DNA of 64,000 nt from Vitellaria paradoxa (taxonomy: Eukaryota > Streptophyta > Magnoliopsida > Ericales > Sapotaceae): positions 41,370,663-41,434,662 of the forward strand of contig CM034239.1 in the NCBI GenBank assembly GCA_019916065.1. The letters run 5' to 3'. Positions 32,791-43,858 of this stretch are shown piece after piece; positions within the stretch are counted from its first letter, which is position 1; each line of letters begins with the position of its first letter. The translations under genes were made by a program, and so were the position numbers. A model generated the notes under the pieces. That model was not told where the DNA came from and did no database searches. It saw only the letters and a list, made by a program, of their open reading frames with translations.

Positions 32791-34732
32791 CGCGTCTTTA
32801 TCCCCAGTCGAAACTTGCCCACGTATTTCCTTTTCGACGGGATAGCTTTGACAAGTTTTAGCTGAGCGTAGCGACCGGGCTTGAGATGTATTGTTATTAT
32901 CGCTGTCATTTTTTCCGTCTTTGAGAAGTTCTTTGAAAAGTAATTGTTTTGAGTATTTTTATCTTACTTATTTATTTATTTTATATTTTATTTTTGGGCT
33001 TCATGAGTTTTAACGTTTCTTTGGCTGCTTGTGTTTATTTTCAAACCATGGTCAAGGATATACATCAGAGATTGGACAAAATATGTCAGTAGATTTATAT
33101 AACAAGGAAGCTAAAAATTTAAGCTTGAAATATTTTTAATTATTAAATTTTATTCAATGATCATGCTTATATCTTTTTCTTCTATTATTATTACTATTAT
33201 TATTATTATTATATTTTCAATTACTTTTTTTTATAAAAATTTTAAATTAATATTTTTAAAACATGCGATATTATTTTTATTTAGTGCTGTATATATTTTA
33301 ATTAATAATTTTTATTTTTCAAGTTATTTTTACATTCCTTCGTATATGTTTGTATTATAAATTTGCATTAAAACTCTTTCGCAAACAAAATTATGTTTTT
33401 GTGTTTTTAAACACGGATAATTCTTGCCCTCGAATCATTTATATATCTCAAAGCATCCATTCACAAGCGAATCTCATTTCAAGCTTTAGTCCATATATAT
33501 ATATATATATATATATATTTATTTATATAGTTGTTAATATTTTACACTCCTAATTTTTATCACTTTTGCTTATTTTTTTTAAATTACTATTTAATTCCGT
33601 AAGAGATTAAAAAAATATTTAATATAATTAAAAGAGATGAAATTTTAGAATGATAATATTTAGTCCTTCAGCCACGTAAACAGTCAACAGAATTGAAATT
33701 TGGACAATATATGCGATCACTTTACAGGGCACTTTCAAATGTTCTACTGGTTAATACATCAAAGGGAACTTTATTCAAAATTTTCTAGAATGCTGACGTA
33801 GTCCAGTTGTTTCTTCATCGTTTTTGGTCAGTATTACGTCATTTATATAAATTTTTATTAACAGAATTTCTAAAATATAGTACCAAAAAAAAAACCTTTT
33901 TTTTTAATTTATAGATTTTTGTTGAATAATATTTTACATCAGATACTCTAAAATATAATATTTATTTTTTAAAATTTTTAATTAAAATTAAAAATATGAT
34001 AAATTAGTGTTCACCAGAGAAAAAGCAGTGTATTCTTTTTTAATAAAAAGTTTAATATTTGTTGACGCAGAGTTGAGTGAGAAACTTTTTTTTTTAAAGA
34101 AAAAATAAAATAATGATTGGTTAGAGCGTGAGAGAGAGAGAGAGAGTAAGAGATACGGATTGTGGTCAAAAACAGTGATTTGTGTGAGAGAAATTAGTAG
34201 TCAATTGTGGGGTTGATGGTGTTGCATTGTGGAAGGAGGACCTGTGATTTGAAGTGATACCTTATATTCCACCAATCAAATAATAAAAAAAATAATTAAT
34301 ATTATTTATATTCAATATCATACATTATCCTATCTTATGATTTCACTTATAGTTTATTATTCAATTCCTTATATAAACATAACTCTTTAATACAAGGGTT
34401 TGACTAGAATATATCCTGAATTTAATATGAGGGCCCTGAGATTAAATAGCATTTAAAATCTCATTTTTTTTAATTTCATTTTCTGACTCTAAAGTTGGAC
34501 TAGTACTGGATCTTAATGTGACCAGAAGCTAATAAAGAATATACAATTCCAGACATGTTGGCTGATCACTATCATTTTTTTAAAACACTTTGAAGCTAGC
34601 CTTCTGAAATATTGCTGATTTTGTGCTTTTATACACAGTGCTCCTCCTCTTGTGATTTTAATTCTGAAGGAGATTTTTTTTTTTTATATATATTACAAAT
34701 TCAAGATAAGTAATTTTAATTGTGAGAAATTA
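32791..34732. other. Intergenic, no gene seen
   Basis: (ATT)n near 33184-33213 and (AT)n near 33490-33518 are present. Positions 33280-33400 resemble the tandem unit at 1260-1490. A GA-run lies near 34130-34146. Several less AT-rich patches (32765-32900, 34140-34260) show no exon structure. Confidence 0.45.
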
Positions 34733-34745
34733 TGAGTAACATGTT

Positions 34746-34952
34746 TTTTTTTTTTTTTGGTAACGGGAGAAATCACCCATCAATTTTACCCACTGAGTTA
34801 CAAATCCTCGGGGGAACTAGCGCAGCTACCCACCGCCACAGCCCCCCACTTAAATCTTAGCCGTTTCAGGTGAGAATCGAACCTACGACCTGGGCATATC
34901 ACCCAAGTTTTGGGCTTGATTCCCGCTCCATTAGACCAACCAGGGGTGAGTT
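34746..34952 (-). mobile_element. tRNA-derived SINE with 13-bp target duplication
   Basis: On the minus strand the element has a tRNA-like head with box A (TGGTCTAATGG) and box B (GGTTCGATTC), a GC-rich body unusual for this window, and a poly-A tail (the T-run at its left border). It is flanked by TGAGTAACATGTT (34733-34745) and TGAGTAGCATGTT (34953-34965), a 13-bp target-site duplication with one mismatch. It is about 207 bp long, as in plant SINE families. It is non-coding and depends on a LINE for movement. Confidence 0.85.
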
Positions 34953-35094
34953 TGAGTAGCATGTTCTTACTTGAACATTTTTCAAAATTGTGTTCATACT
35001 TGAATTATTTTTTATTACTCTTGATGAAATTTTATGATAATTTAAACGTTGATTGGTTATCAGTATTTCTTGCCAAATCAACCTTAGTAATGAG

Positions 35095-35335
35095 GCATGG
35101 TTTGGGAACTATTAGCACTTTTTTTTTTTTTGGGTTTGGAAAGTATACTAAAAGCATGTTTTTTTATAAATTGACATTTTTACCCTCGTTACTTTATACT
35201 ATTTTCTAAAATTATCTTGAAGACACAAATACCCAATAAAAAGATAATTCCGTAATTTTAAATTTAACCATTAGCACATATTATAGTAAATTAAAAAAAA
35301 AAGTATACTTTTAGTATAAGTTTCCAAACCAATCT
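35095..35335. mobile_element. MITE with TGGTTTGG ends, about 240 bp
   Basis: Left words GGTTTGGAAAGTATACTAAAA are mirrored near the right end (AAGTATACTTTTAGTATAAG then TTTCCAAACCAATCTC). The left outer end ATGGTTTGGGAACTATTAGC gives a second, partly overlapping frame for the same symmetry. It is non-coding. Confidence 0.5.
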
Positions 35336-35899
35336 CACCAGGTTGTTTAGTCTAAACACCTTTCTATGAACGAATTAATTAGGAACACGTTTCTACTTAT
35401 GAATTAATTAGGACCCAAGCCAAAAAAAAAATGTGTAGCTTGGGTTGTTTGACCGAACGATAGAGACCAGCCTCTCGTGAATTCATGCGCGTAACCAAGC
35501 CAAGAGAACCAAAAAAAAAAAAAAAGGGTTTGCAAACATGACTGCAGTTTAAAAAAAAAAAAAAAATGATCAGCCAAAGCATAGAATAAGACGTGGCAGA
35601 AAAAGATGCATGGTACATAAATCAATCGTACAGTGAGGACATTTGGAATGACAAGAAAATAATAAAAATTAAATAAAATTTATGAATTCATAATTTATAT
35701 AATAAAATAAAAAATAAATAATTTTTTAAATTTTTAATAAATTGTAGTGATTTTTAGAGGTGGAGCGGAATCGGTATCTAAAGTAGATTCATCCAGCCAA
35801 ATTAGAGCAAAACCTATGTGAAACATGTTTGATGAGTAGATTACCTCTAAATTACTGATGATGATCGTGGACATGATGCGTCAGTAGGGTCTAGCATGT
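35336..35899. other. Intergenic between MITE and MYB promoter
   Basis: The segment includes two A-runs (35510-35525 and 35551-35566) and an AATTAATTAGGA direct repeat. No gene. Confidence 0.4.
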
Positions 35900-35905
35900 C
35901 ACGTG
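35900..35905. promoter_or_regulatory. G-box (CACGTG) upstream of MYB
   Basis: A palindromic CACGTG lies 280 bp upstream of the MYB start codon, a usual binding site for bHLH and bZIP factors. The site is seen in the sequence; occupancy is inferred. Confidence 0.35.
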
Positions 35906-36007
35906 TGCATTTCACGGATGGAGAAGGCGCTAACCCCATTTCGAAGAAGCGACATGACACTAATGTTCCGCTTGTCATTAACAGGTGGAAAAAGAAATAG
36001 GTCCACC

Positions 36008-36013
36008 GGTCAA
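36008..36013 (-). promoter_or_regulatory. W-box-like TTGACC upstream of MYB
   Basis: The plus strand reads GGTCAA, so the minus strand carries TTGACC, the WRKY core plus one base. It lies about 175 bp upstream of the MYB ATG, next to a GGGCCCC-containing block. A single short site, so weak evidence. Confidence 0.3.
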
Positions 36014-36153
36014 TCTTCTCCATGGGCCCCCTCGGGGCCCAAGTCCCGATGGTGCTGCGTGAAATGTGTTACGCGTTTCAGGCCTCGAAAATCATAGTAC
36101 ATATAGAGTTGAACCTTTGAAATTCTTTGACGCCAGGCAAGCACTTCAAACTA

Positions 36154-36185
36154 GGGGAGGGGGAGAGAGAGAGAGAGGGAGAGAG
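36154..36185 (+). promoter_or_regulatory. GA-rich 5' leader of the MYB gene
   Basis: A (GA)n tract of about 30 bp abuts the ATG at 36186. GA/CT tracts of this kind are common in plant 5'-UTRs, and it is probably part of the leader. Confidence 0.5.
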
Positions 36186-37959
36186 ATGGTGAGGACTCCT
36201 TGTTGTGACAAAACTGGACTGAAGAAGGGAACTTGGACTCCCGAAGAAGATAGGAAGCTCAAAGGCTATATTAATGAACATGGTTGTTCAAATTGGCGCC
36301 AGCTTCCCAAGCTTGCAGGTAAGAAAACTAACTTATAGATTAACTATATAATCGGGATGGGATATGTATAGATATATATAGATGAAAGGACCTCATTTGA
36401 ATCCTTACTGAGTTTTGTTTTTCTTGTCATTAGCTCTCTCGTGAAGAAAATAAAATAATGGAACTCACACACACACTTATATATATATATGTATATGAAT
36501 ATATCATACACGCACAAACTGGCTAGTTCCTTCATCTATCTAAAACATAAACGGATATTCTCCTCAACATCTTGACATTCTCCTCCATCAAAACTTGTAT
36601 AGGACATCATTCATAACGATGCTAATTCTTCTTTAATGTTTATGTGATATCAGAACGAGGGTCCTATGAATTCTTTCTGATAGTCACTTCTTTTCTTCTT
36701 TTAAGGATTATCACGATGTGGGAAGAGTTGTAGACTCCGATGGATGAACTATCTACGACCGAACATCAAGAGGGGGAACTTTAGCCAAGAAGAGGAGGAC
36801 ATAATCGTCAAGTTACATGAATCACTGGGGAATAGGTATTTCCTAAGATAATTACTTCTTCTGCACCAGGTTTAATTATGTAAATATAACAAATCTCGCC
36901 AATGTACAAGCCTTTTTTTTTTTTTTTTGGGTGGTATTTTCCATTTCTATCAAGAAATAACCAGGTATAGATGTTTTTTTTTTCATTTAAAATAAACAAT
37001 TAAAATACGTGCAACCACTATGAAATTCAACTAAGTCTTTCAAAAGATCTTACTCTTTAACCATTCATGATTTTAAGAGTTTAAATTACTTTTTTTTTCT
37101 CAATAGCGGCCGTTTAATTGTGACTTGAGTTCCGAATCCTAAATACAATTTCTCTATTTGCAAAGAAAAGATAACATACAATGGTAGAGGGGCTGAGGTT
37201 GAAAAAATTATATTCCGGAGACCATTAGGAGTTTTTTTTTTAAACAAAAACAAAAAAAAAAACAAAAAAAAAAATTGTAGCAGAGAGAGAGCATTTCCAA
37301 ATTAATTGGGGTGCTTAAAAGTTTTACCCGCTATATATACATACATCTAGTCCTCCCATATCCCTCAATACAAAGTCTTTAATTTGCACTGAGATATATA
37401 TATATCCTTCATTTTACTTATTCTTTCTCCTTTTGGCAGGTGGTCTGCCATTGCCGCCGAGTTGCCGGGAAGAACAGACAACGAGGTTAAGAACCATTGG
37501 CACACCTACCTCAAGAAACAATCGCGACAAATCTCAATCTCCCAAGGGGAAAAATCGAGCTCCAAAGGTCGTTCCAAGTGCAAAAACACTGGAGGAAAAA
37601 GATCAGAATTTAAGAACTCTTCTAAAAACAACCCAACCCACCAAATTGTTGAAAGCTCCCAATTCTCACCAAAACCATCATCGAGTGATCAATTATGCCT
37701 CTCAGTGATGGACACCTTGGCAGTAAATACACAGAGCTTTATAGCAGAAAATGGCGTCTCTGCTTCAGAGATCTTTGCCGAAACTGCTGGCAGCTTTTGG
37801 ACAGAACCATTTTTGGCAGACAACCACGACGCCACATATGACGTCCTGGCACCATTAGTTAACAATGGATTTATATATCCCAATTATCCTCTTACTGGGG
37901 AAGAATTACTAGGTTCGTATGGTTTTTATGATGAGTATAACAATGTATTGATCTGGTAA
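36186..37959 (+). CDS. R2R3-MYB transcription factor
   Basis: Model join(36186..36318,36706..36835,37440..37959), 260 residues. The first two exons are 133 and 130 nt, the standard R2R3-MYB sizes, with phases that rebuild Gly45 and Arg88. The N-terminus [15 protein letters not shown] is typical. R2 has Trp17, Trp37 and Trp57; R3 has Phe70, Trp89 and Trp108. The recognition region [17 protein letters not shown] is intact. The R3 bHLH-contact motif is degenerate ([10 protein letters not shown] instead of DLIIRLH), so partnership with R-type bHLH proteins is unlikely. The linker is Ser/Lys-rich. Near residue 206, [10 protein letters not shown] resembles the SFWSE motif of subgroup 2 (MYB13/14/15), so I lean to that clade without certainty. 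The C-terminus is acidic and aromatic (YGFYDEYNN), possibly an activation region. The role would be nuclear DNA binding at MYB sites. Introns are 387 and 604 nt. Confidence 0.92.
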
Positions 37960-38490
37960 AACAAGTTCCATTTACGTCTTTCTTCCTCACTTGGAAGGGT
38001 TTCACTTAACTAAAGATATATGGCTGAATTAAGGAACATGAATTTTAGATATGATGTGCAAAATGTATTGTACAAATGATGTGAATGGTTTGGCTCTTAG
38101 CACTTAATATGTAATATAAACCAATCACGATGGCCTGTACTTCAGAATCTTAACACCATATCATTGGATTAAGAATTCTACATGTTCAAGAATTTTATTA
38201 TTTGGAAGCTGGGAGAATTACAGTTATGAAAAAATTGTAGTTAGCGCTTGTTTGAATATCATTGCCAAAAATTAAAAAAAAAAATCACATTTGTAAATTT
38301 TTTTTCAACGGAAAATAGTGGTAAAATTATTACATTGCATTTTGGGGTTATGGGCTCAAAGTTTAAACACGCACTTACTTAAAGAGAGAAAGTTACTCAC
38401 GTTCAACCTTTTTCAAATTCCATAATATGAAAGCCTTTTGCACTAAATTACCACTATATTTTTGTATAGAAACATGCGTTTGATTTTTTT
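37960..38490. other. 3' flank of the MYB gene
   Basis: It probably contains the MYB 3'-UTR (to about 38120-38150) and then AT-rich DNA up to the copia LTR. No other feature. Confidence 0.5.
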
Positions 38491-38658
38491 TGTCAAAAAT
38501 ATTGAATTGAGAGATGAATTGTTGTATTGTATTAAAGTTCATTTTAACTTATTTATATATACAGAATCCTAACTATTACAATCAATTAATCAGATATTTC
38601 TACAATATCAAATTATGAAATCAATTATCTTCATATATATTTACAACAATATCTAACA
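38491..38658 (-). repeat. 3' LTR of the truncated copia element
   Basis: On the minus strand it starts TGTTAGATATTGTTG, right after the polypurine tract, and ends in TATTTTTGACA, giving TGT..ACA ends. At 168 bp it is short for a copia LTR. Confidence 0.7.
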
Positions 38659-38713
38659 CTCTACCTTAATTTTGAACATATATATTGTACGTTCGAAACT
38701 TATAACATATATA

Positions 38714-39120
38714 TTAAACATGAGAATTTCCAAGAGATTTGGTGAGCAAATCCGCTAGTTGATCTTCAAATTGAAAGTGATCAGTTTTGATAATATTCTG
38801 TACGATCTTCTCTCTAATAAAGTAACAATATATCTCAATATGTTTAGTTTTTTTCTTTTTTTTTCTTTCATGAAATATTGGACTGGAGGCAACATGGATA
38901 TTTGCTTGGTTATTATATAATAATTCCATAGGTTATGAGTGAAATACACCCAATTTCTTACTCAAGTTAATGTTGTATCCAAACAAGCTCACATGAGGTG
39001 TGAGCCATGATCTTATATTCTAATTTTACACTTAATCTTTCCACAACTATTTGTTTTTTATTTTTCCATAAGATTAAGTTGTTCCCAACAAAAACACAAT
39101 AACCAATAAGTAGAACGCCC
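38714..39120 (-). pseudogene. Copia RNase H pseudogene
   Basis: Minus-strand translation in pieces gives GYCVFVGNNLILWKNKKQ, then EYKIMAHTSCELVWIQH, a stop and frameshift, then MELLYNNQANIHVASSPIFH, KHIEIYCYFIREK and HFQFEDQLADLLTKSLG. These follow the order of copia RNase H motifs (GYCVF.[55 protein letters not shown]). A lysine-rich insertion (KKKKK) interrupts the FHERTKHI motif. Several stops and frameshifts make it inactive. Confidence 0.85.
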
Positions 39121-39289
39121 ATCTAATTGAGATATTCTCTTGGACTTATCATATTTAAAAAATTTTTCAAATAATTATTATTTAGAAAAGACTAATAACC
39201 AATAAGTAAAATGCCTATCTAATTGAGATATTCTCTTGGACTTATCATATTTAAAAAATTTTTCAAATAATTATTATTTGGAAAAGACT
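39098..39289. repeat. 96-bp tandem duplication
   Basis: The unit starting AATAACCAATAAGTAGAACG at 39098 is repeated from 39194 (AATAACCAATAAGTAAAATG). Both copies share ATCTAATTGAGATATTCTCT and TTATCATATTTAAAAAATTT with only a few differences. It overlaps the upstream edge of the copia RNase H remnant, so the duplication arose after or during decay of that element. Confidence 0.85.
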
Positions 39290-39290
39290 A

Positions 39291-40283
39291 CTAATAAGTA
39301 GAGTGAAGCTCCCCATCGTAATATCGGTTGTCAAAATGAGCACACATTAGGTAGTGACTTGATGGGCTAAAGGCTACTCATCTATAAGTGAGTAAAATCC
39401 ACCAAGTTTGGTAGGAGTCGTGCATATTCAAAAAAAAAAGAAAAAGAATATTGAAAAATATAATAAAAACAAGATTACGGGTGAAAATTAAGTGTTTTCT
39501 TCAAAATTTTAGGAGAATTAGTTGAAAACTGAAGAATTTCATTTTACTCTCAATTGCTACTCAATGGTTAATGGAGAGCGTAAGAAATTGCATTAAAGTA
39601 CAATAGTGTGAATGCCTTTTATTTATGTTGGATAATCTTCACACCCTTCTTTAATATTTTTCACTTCTATGCTTTAGAACAAATTATGAAATGAAAGGTC
39701 TTAATTTTTTGAATTCCTTAATTAATTCAAGACATGTAGTGTGTGAGAATACTTTATATTTTGTCTAAGGTATAGTTTGGCTCATGGCATGAGCAAAGAA
39801 AAGCTAAGGTGTTTAAGTTGAAAAAATTACTTTTTAGTATTTAGCTATTGCGTGCATGCTTTTTACATTTAGTTGCATATTGATTTTCCAATTTTTCATA
39901 ACCCTCATCGTTTGTACTCTTTGTCATATTTCTTATCGTTTACTGTCTTACTTTTGTTATTTGTCAATTTCATGATAAATAGGAGGAGAAAAGATTTTAA
40001 ATTAATTTAAATCCTTTATATCTTAAAACTTTTTACATAGAGTTATGTTTGGTGGTGTGATATATGGTTTTTGTTCAAAATGGGGTATTAATCGAGGAAG
40101 AGTTTGACCACTGTAATTGTTTAAGATTTTTATTATAGAAGTATTGATTTTATCATAACATTGTCAAATGGAAAAATTGCTAGGTTTTACAGTTGCAAAT
40201 TAGCAATTCATAAACAAAACAAATATATCATTCTTGTATTCTTTGACTTTCTAACTTAATTGTCCTGGTAATAGGATTGATGA
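39291..40283. other. Intergenic, no gene seen
   Basis: A balanced patch at 39300-39425 has no open frame of note and could be another copia-derived piece. The remainder is AT-rich. Confidence 0.4.
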
Positions 40284-40643
40284 AGAGCCGGTTTGGAGGA
40301 TTAAAAATTAGTAAAAAAGTAAAATTTTTACTAGTTTTTGTGTGTTTTTTAGTTAAATTTTTTGTATGTTTGGTGGAACAAAGTGTAATTTTTAACTTTT
40401 TTTTGTAACTTTTTAGGTGTTTGGTAAATTTTTTACTGTAGTAATGCAAAAAAGTGGTAACTTTTTGTGTATTTGGTAAGTTTTTTACTGTAGCGAAAAA
40501 AAGTGACAATTTTTGTGTATTTGGTAAAACTTTTTGTTTTATTTTTTACTATAGCAAAGTAAAAAAGTAAAAAAAATTGTGATTTTGTCATTTTGCAACT
40601 TTTAGTACTTTTTTTGCTAGTTATTGAGCCTCTAAACGGGCCG
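40284..40643. mobile_element. MITE with internal TTTGGTAAA repeats, copy A (360 bp)
   Basis: The left end AGAGCCGGTTTGGAGGATTA mirrors the right end TGAGCCTCTAAACGGGCCGG. Inside, a unit of about 50 bp (GTGTTTGGTAAATTTTTTAC, TGTAG, AAAAAAGTGGTAACTTTTT) is repeated two to three times. Copy B at 46526-46909 has the same ends and the same internal units. It is non-coding. Confidence 0.75.
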
Positions 40644-41068
40644 GAGGTTTTTTTTTGGTCCAACACACAGTAGAATCTAGACGGAACTTGAAACTGTGTG
40701 GATGTTACTTGAAGATGGCTGGATGAAATCAAATGAAGATCAAGATTCACCCCTTGGGTTGTGACATACGTGGGCAAGCAATCAAATTCCATCATTTAGG
40801 GGATAAATTTTGCTTCTTTTTTTTTTTTTTTTTAATTTATATAGTGACATTTGCGCTTGAAAGAAATCCAAAATTAACTTGTTTCTATTATGTGTTTTTT
40901 AGATTTTTTTTTTTAATATGTTGTCAGTTTCTTATTTTAAATATTAGGTTTATAATTTTTTTAATTTAAATACCCATTGTAACTGCCTGTCACAATCATC
41001 TTGAAGTTTAATAAAATTTGTTTTTACATAATTTTCTTTATTTTTTTGATTGACTCGATGTCCACGCT
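40644..41068. other. Intergenic, no gene seen
   Basis: Balanced composition at 40670-40800 with no recognised exon, then T-rich sequence. Confidence 0.4.
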
Positions 41069-41372
41069 AAAGGTGAGTTTGGGAAGAAAAAAATTAATTT
41101 TCGCTCATTAACATTTTAACTGGCTACTAAAAAGTTAATTTTTTTTTTCATTGGCGTTTAATAAGAGGGAAAAACTAACTTTTGGCTACTTGCGTTTTTA
41201 CATTTTTGTTAATTTGGTATGTTCATCCTTTATGATTTAAAAGAACTTAAAATTATAAGAGAATAATTTTATTCATTTCATAAAAAGACAAAAAATAATT
41301 TTAATCATTTCATAAAAAAAAAAACAAAAAATTAGTAGCCAAAATCTTGACTACTCTTTCCAAACAAACCCT
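41069..41372. mobile_element. MITE with GAGTTTGGGAAG ends, about 300 bp
   Basis: The left end GGTGAGTTTGGGAAGAAAA mirrors the right end CTTTCCAAACAAACCCTAA. Interior words TTAACTGGCTACTAAAAAGT and AAAAAATTAGTAGCCAAAAT are themselves inverted. The family is shared with 31424-31682. Confidence 0.6.
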
Positions 41373-42825
41373 AATATTTAGCAAATTTTGCATCTAATTT
41401 GAACCATATCAACCAATCTCAATTATATTTGCACCATGTAACATGTCATATCATCCGTAGATACAATTAAATTAAATTTTTGTAGACTTTTATGCTATGT
41501 TTAGATCATAAATTTGTGAAGGAAAAGAAAAAGTAAAGAAAATTAATAGTGAAAAAGTTAAAATTTTTTTTTTTATTACGTTTAGAAAATGAGACTAAAA
41601 TAAATAAATATTTATCAACAAAAGTTAACTTTTACTTGATTAAACATACAAAAATTACACAAATTATAAATTTTCTTTTCTTTTTATTTTTCCATTCAAT
41701 TCAAAAATCTATATTTCAAACGTATCATTAGGATTTGATCACTGAAAAATCTATTAACTATAATTATATTTTTCACGATATTATTTGGGCCTGCCCGACG
41801 TAAGCCCATGAAAGTCAATTGCAGTCACTGAATATTTGGTCCAATTTTAGGGTTACTCCATTGGCACCATCAATGGCTGAAAACTTGCAAATGTAACAGT
41901 AACAAAAACGTGAAGCGCGCTGTCCAAAAACATGTATTATGGGTGGGGCAAATAGAATTTAACCGTTAGTCATCTTTAAACTCAAATATTTTTCCCTAAA
42001 AAACCAGCCAATTGTGGCTCCATTTGGAGTGATAAAAATTTTTAAAAAGCGATGAAAAATATTAAAAAAATTATTTATTTTTTATCTTACTCACGAATTA
42101 CGAATCTATAATTTATCTCATTTTATTTTATTTTATTTTATCTCATTTTTTATTATTTTAAACGCACATTTTATTTTAAAGCTTCCAGAAACAAACAAAT
42201 AAATAACTTAGAATACCAACAAAATTAACAAGACATCGAAACGTTAGAAATTATGCAGTTGTCCAAATAACTTGGACAGACATTTATTTCTATTTGTCGG
42301 GTAACCTTTTTGTATCGGAGGGGCAAGAAAGGTAAACTACATTCCACCTTTTCTTTCCCGCGCTGCTGACCACAAAATAAAGCCCAAGATGATTTTCAGA
42401 GAAAATTATTCTGTTTTTATCTTTTCTCATTATTCCTCCGCCAGAAACCAAAGAGACACCACCAACCGGACCAAACAAAGACCAATGAATGCAAAGTTTG
42501 TTTTTTGTCTTCGTTCCCCCCCCCCCCTTCTCTCTCTCCAGAAAATGAAAAGAAGGCAATTTTCTTTTATGCTTTTCTCTCTCCTTATTTTTTCATGGGG
42601 TGAGATAACAGATGAAAAGCTCGACAACATCAAGGACAATACCATTTCCATCCATCTCATCAGTCACAGACTCAAAAAAAAACTTTTGATGCACACAACT
42701 AGCTATAGCCACTGTCGCTCTCGAACGGACCAATGGTTCATTTGATGGTTGCTCTCTCTCTCTCTTTAATATATATTTATATATCACTCTCTCTCCCTCC
42801 CCCCCTGCCTTGTGGGGACTTAAGT
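41373..42825. other. Intergenic and cyclin 3' flank
   Basis: Positions 42000-42180 hold an AT-rich MITE-like stretch (CTCCATTTGGAGTGATAAAA, AATTACGAATCTATAATTTA). Positions 42290-42825 are less AT-rich and likely include the cyclin 3'-UTR on the minus strand. They have a C-run at about 42518-42527, CT runs near 42750-42805, and short open frames on both strands that resemble no protein. Confidence 0.4.
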
Positions 42826-43826
42826 TCAGCGATTCTGAATCTTCGATATCAGAACCGAGTTATCGTTTTTGAAACAGCTGCTAATCTTTCGACGCTTCAT
42901 GTCTCCCTCTAGCCTAACTGTTGTGATGTTAATAATAGCTCCAGAGCGATTGGTCCTCTCGCTATCCGAGCTCGGGCAATGCAGGTCAAGCACATTGACC
43001 GGGGTGCTAGCGCTAGACAAACCCTCCAGCACAGATTCGTAGCCTTCCATTGCTATCTCCTGCATCAAATCGTAACAGCTGAACAACTTCTCCTGCGACC
43101 CATCTCGCCAAAATTGAAATCAGACGATTGAATTAGTGTTTAAAGGGTTAAAAATAAAGGGATATATATTTTAGTTTTGCTTTACCTTATTTACATTTGA
43201 ACATTTTGAAACTGCATTCGTAAAGCACCGGAATTGTAATGGAAATAGTTCGTGAGAAGCAAAGAGAAGGGCTGAGGCTGCAATTATAGATGGCCTGAAC
43301 TCTAATAGCTTGATGTCTGTAATACGAAATCAAGTACTCTTTCTCAAGTTATGAAGTGGGTTGTGCTTGTATAAATTCATACACACACACACACACACAT
43401 ATAAATGATTTAGTTTTGTGTACCATTTTGTGCTTTGAAAATAATCTCAGTGGCTCGAGCTTTCAGAGCTTGAATCGATGGTGGGTCTTTGAATTTGAAC
43501 AACGAAATGAAGAAATTGAGGAAATAGAAAGGAGTTATGGAGCGCATTCGCCACCGAAGAGCTCCCAGAATTAACAACTCCATTCGTCGAATTGTTTGAG
43601 CATCAAAGATGACACCAGCTCCATTTTCCTATTCCCACAAGCCTTGTTCATGTAAGATCTCTAAACATATTTAAAAAAAAAAACGCACTTTATATTAGCG
43701 AATATTAAACAATCAAGTGTTAAAATCACCTGAATATCAGTGACAGAGAGACCTGTTTCTCTCATCTTCAATGCCAGATATAAGCAAGAAACTGCAAGAA
43801 GCCTCACAACCCAAGGCTTCCCTTGC

Positions 43827-43858
<32 letters not shown>

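Larger units (their letters stand above)
38491..39290 (-). mobile_element. Truncated Ty1/copia element, 3' end only
   Basis: On the minus strand, in order: a decayed RNase H region (39120-38714), a purine-rich tract AATTAAGGTAGAG, and a 3' LTR (38658-38491). No 5' LTR, gag, integrase or RT is present, so the element was truncated. It lies 530 bp downstream of the MYB stop codon and points towards it. Confidence 0.8.

Noticed and set aside
36256..36450. bHLH-interaction motif in the MYB R3 repeat
   Set aside because: The canonical DL..R/K...L pattern is broken (DII instead of DLI), so I do not claim an R-type bHLH partner.
38491..38658. TRIM element rather than a copia LTR
   Set aside because: The adjoining polypurine tract and RNase H remnant show that it is the 3' LTR of a truncated copia element.
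42389..42745. 118-codon plus-strand frame next to the cyclin gene
   Set aside because: It overlaps the expected 3'-UTR of the cyclin on the opposite strand, is low in complexity and resembles no protein I know.
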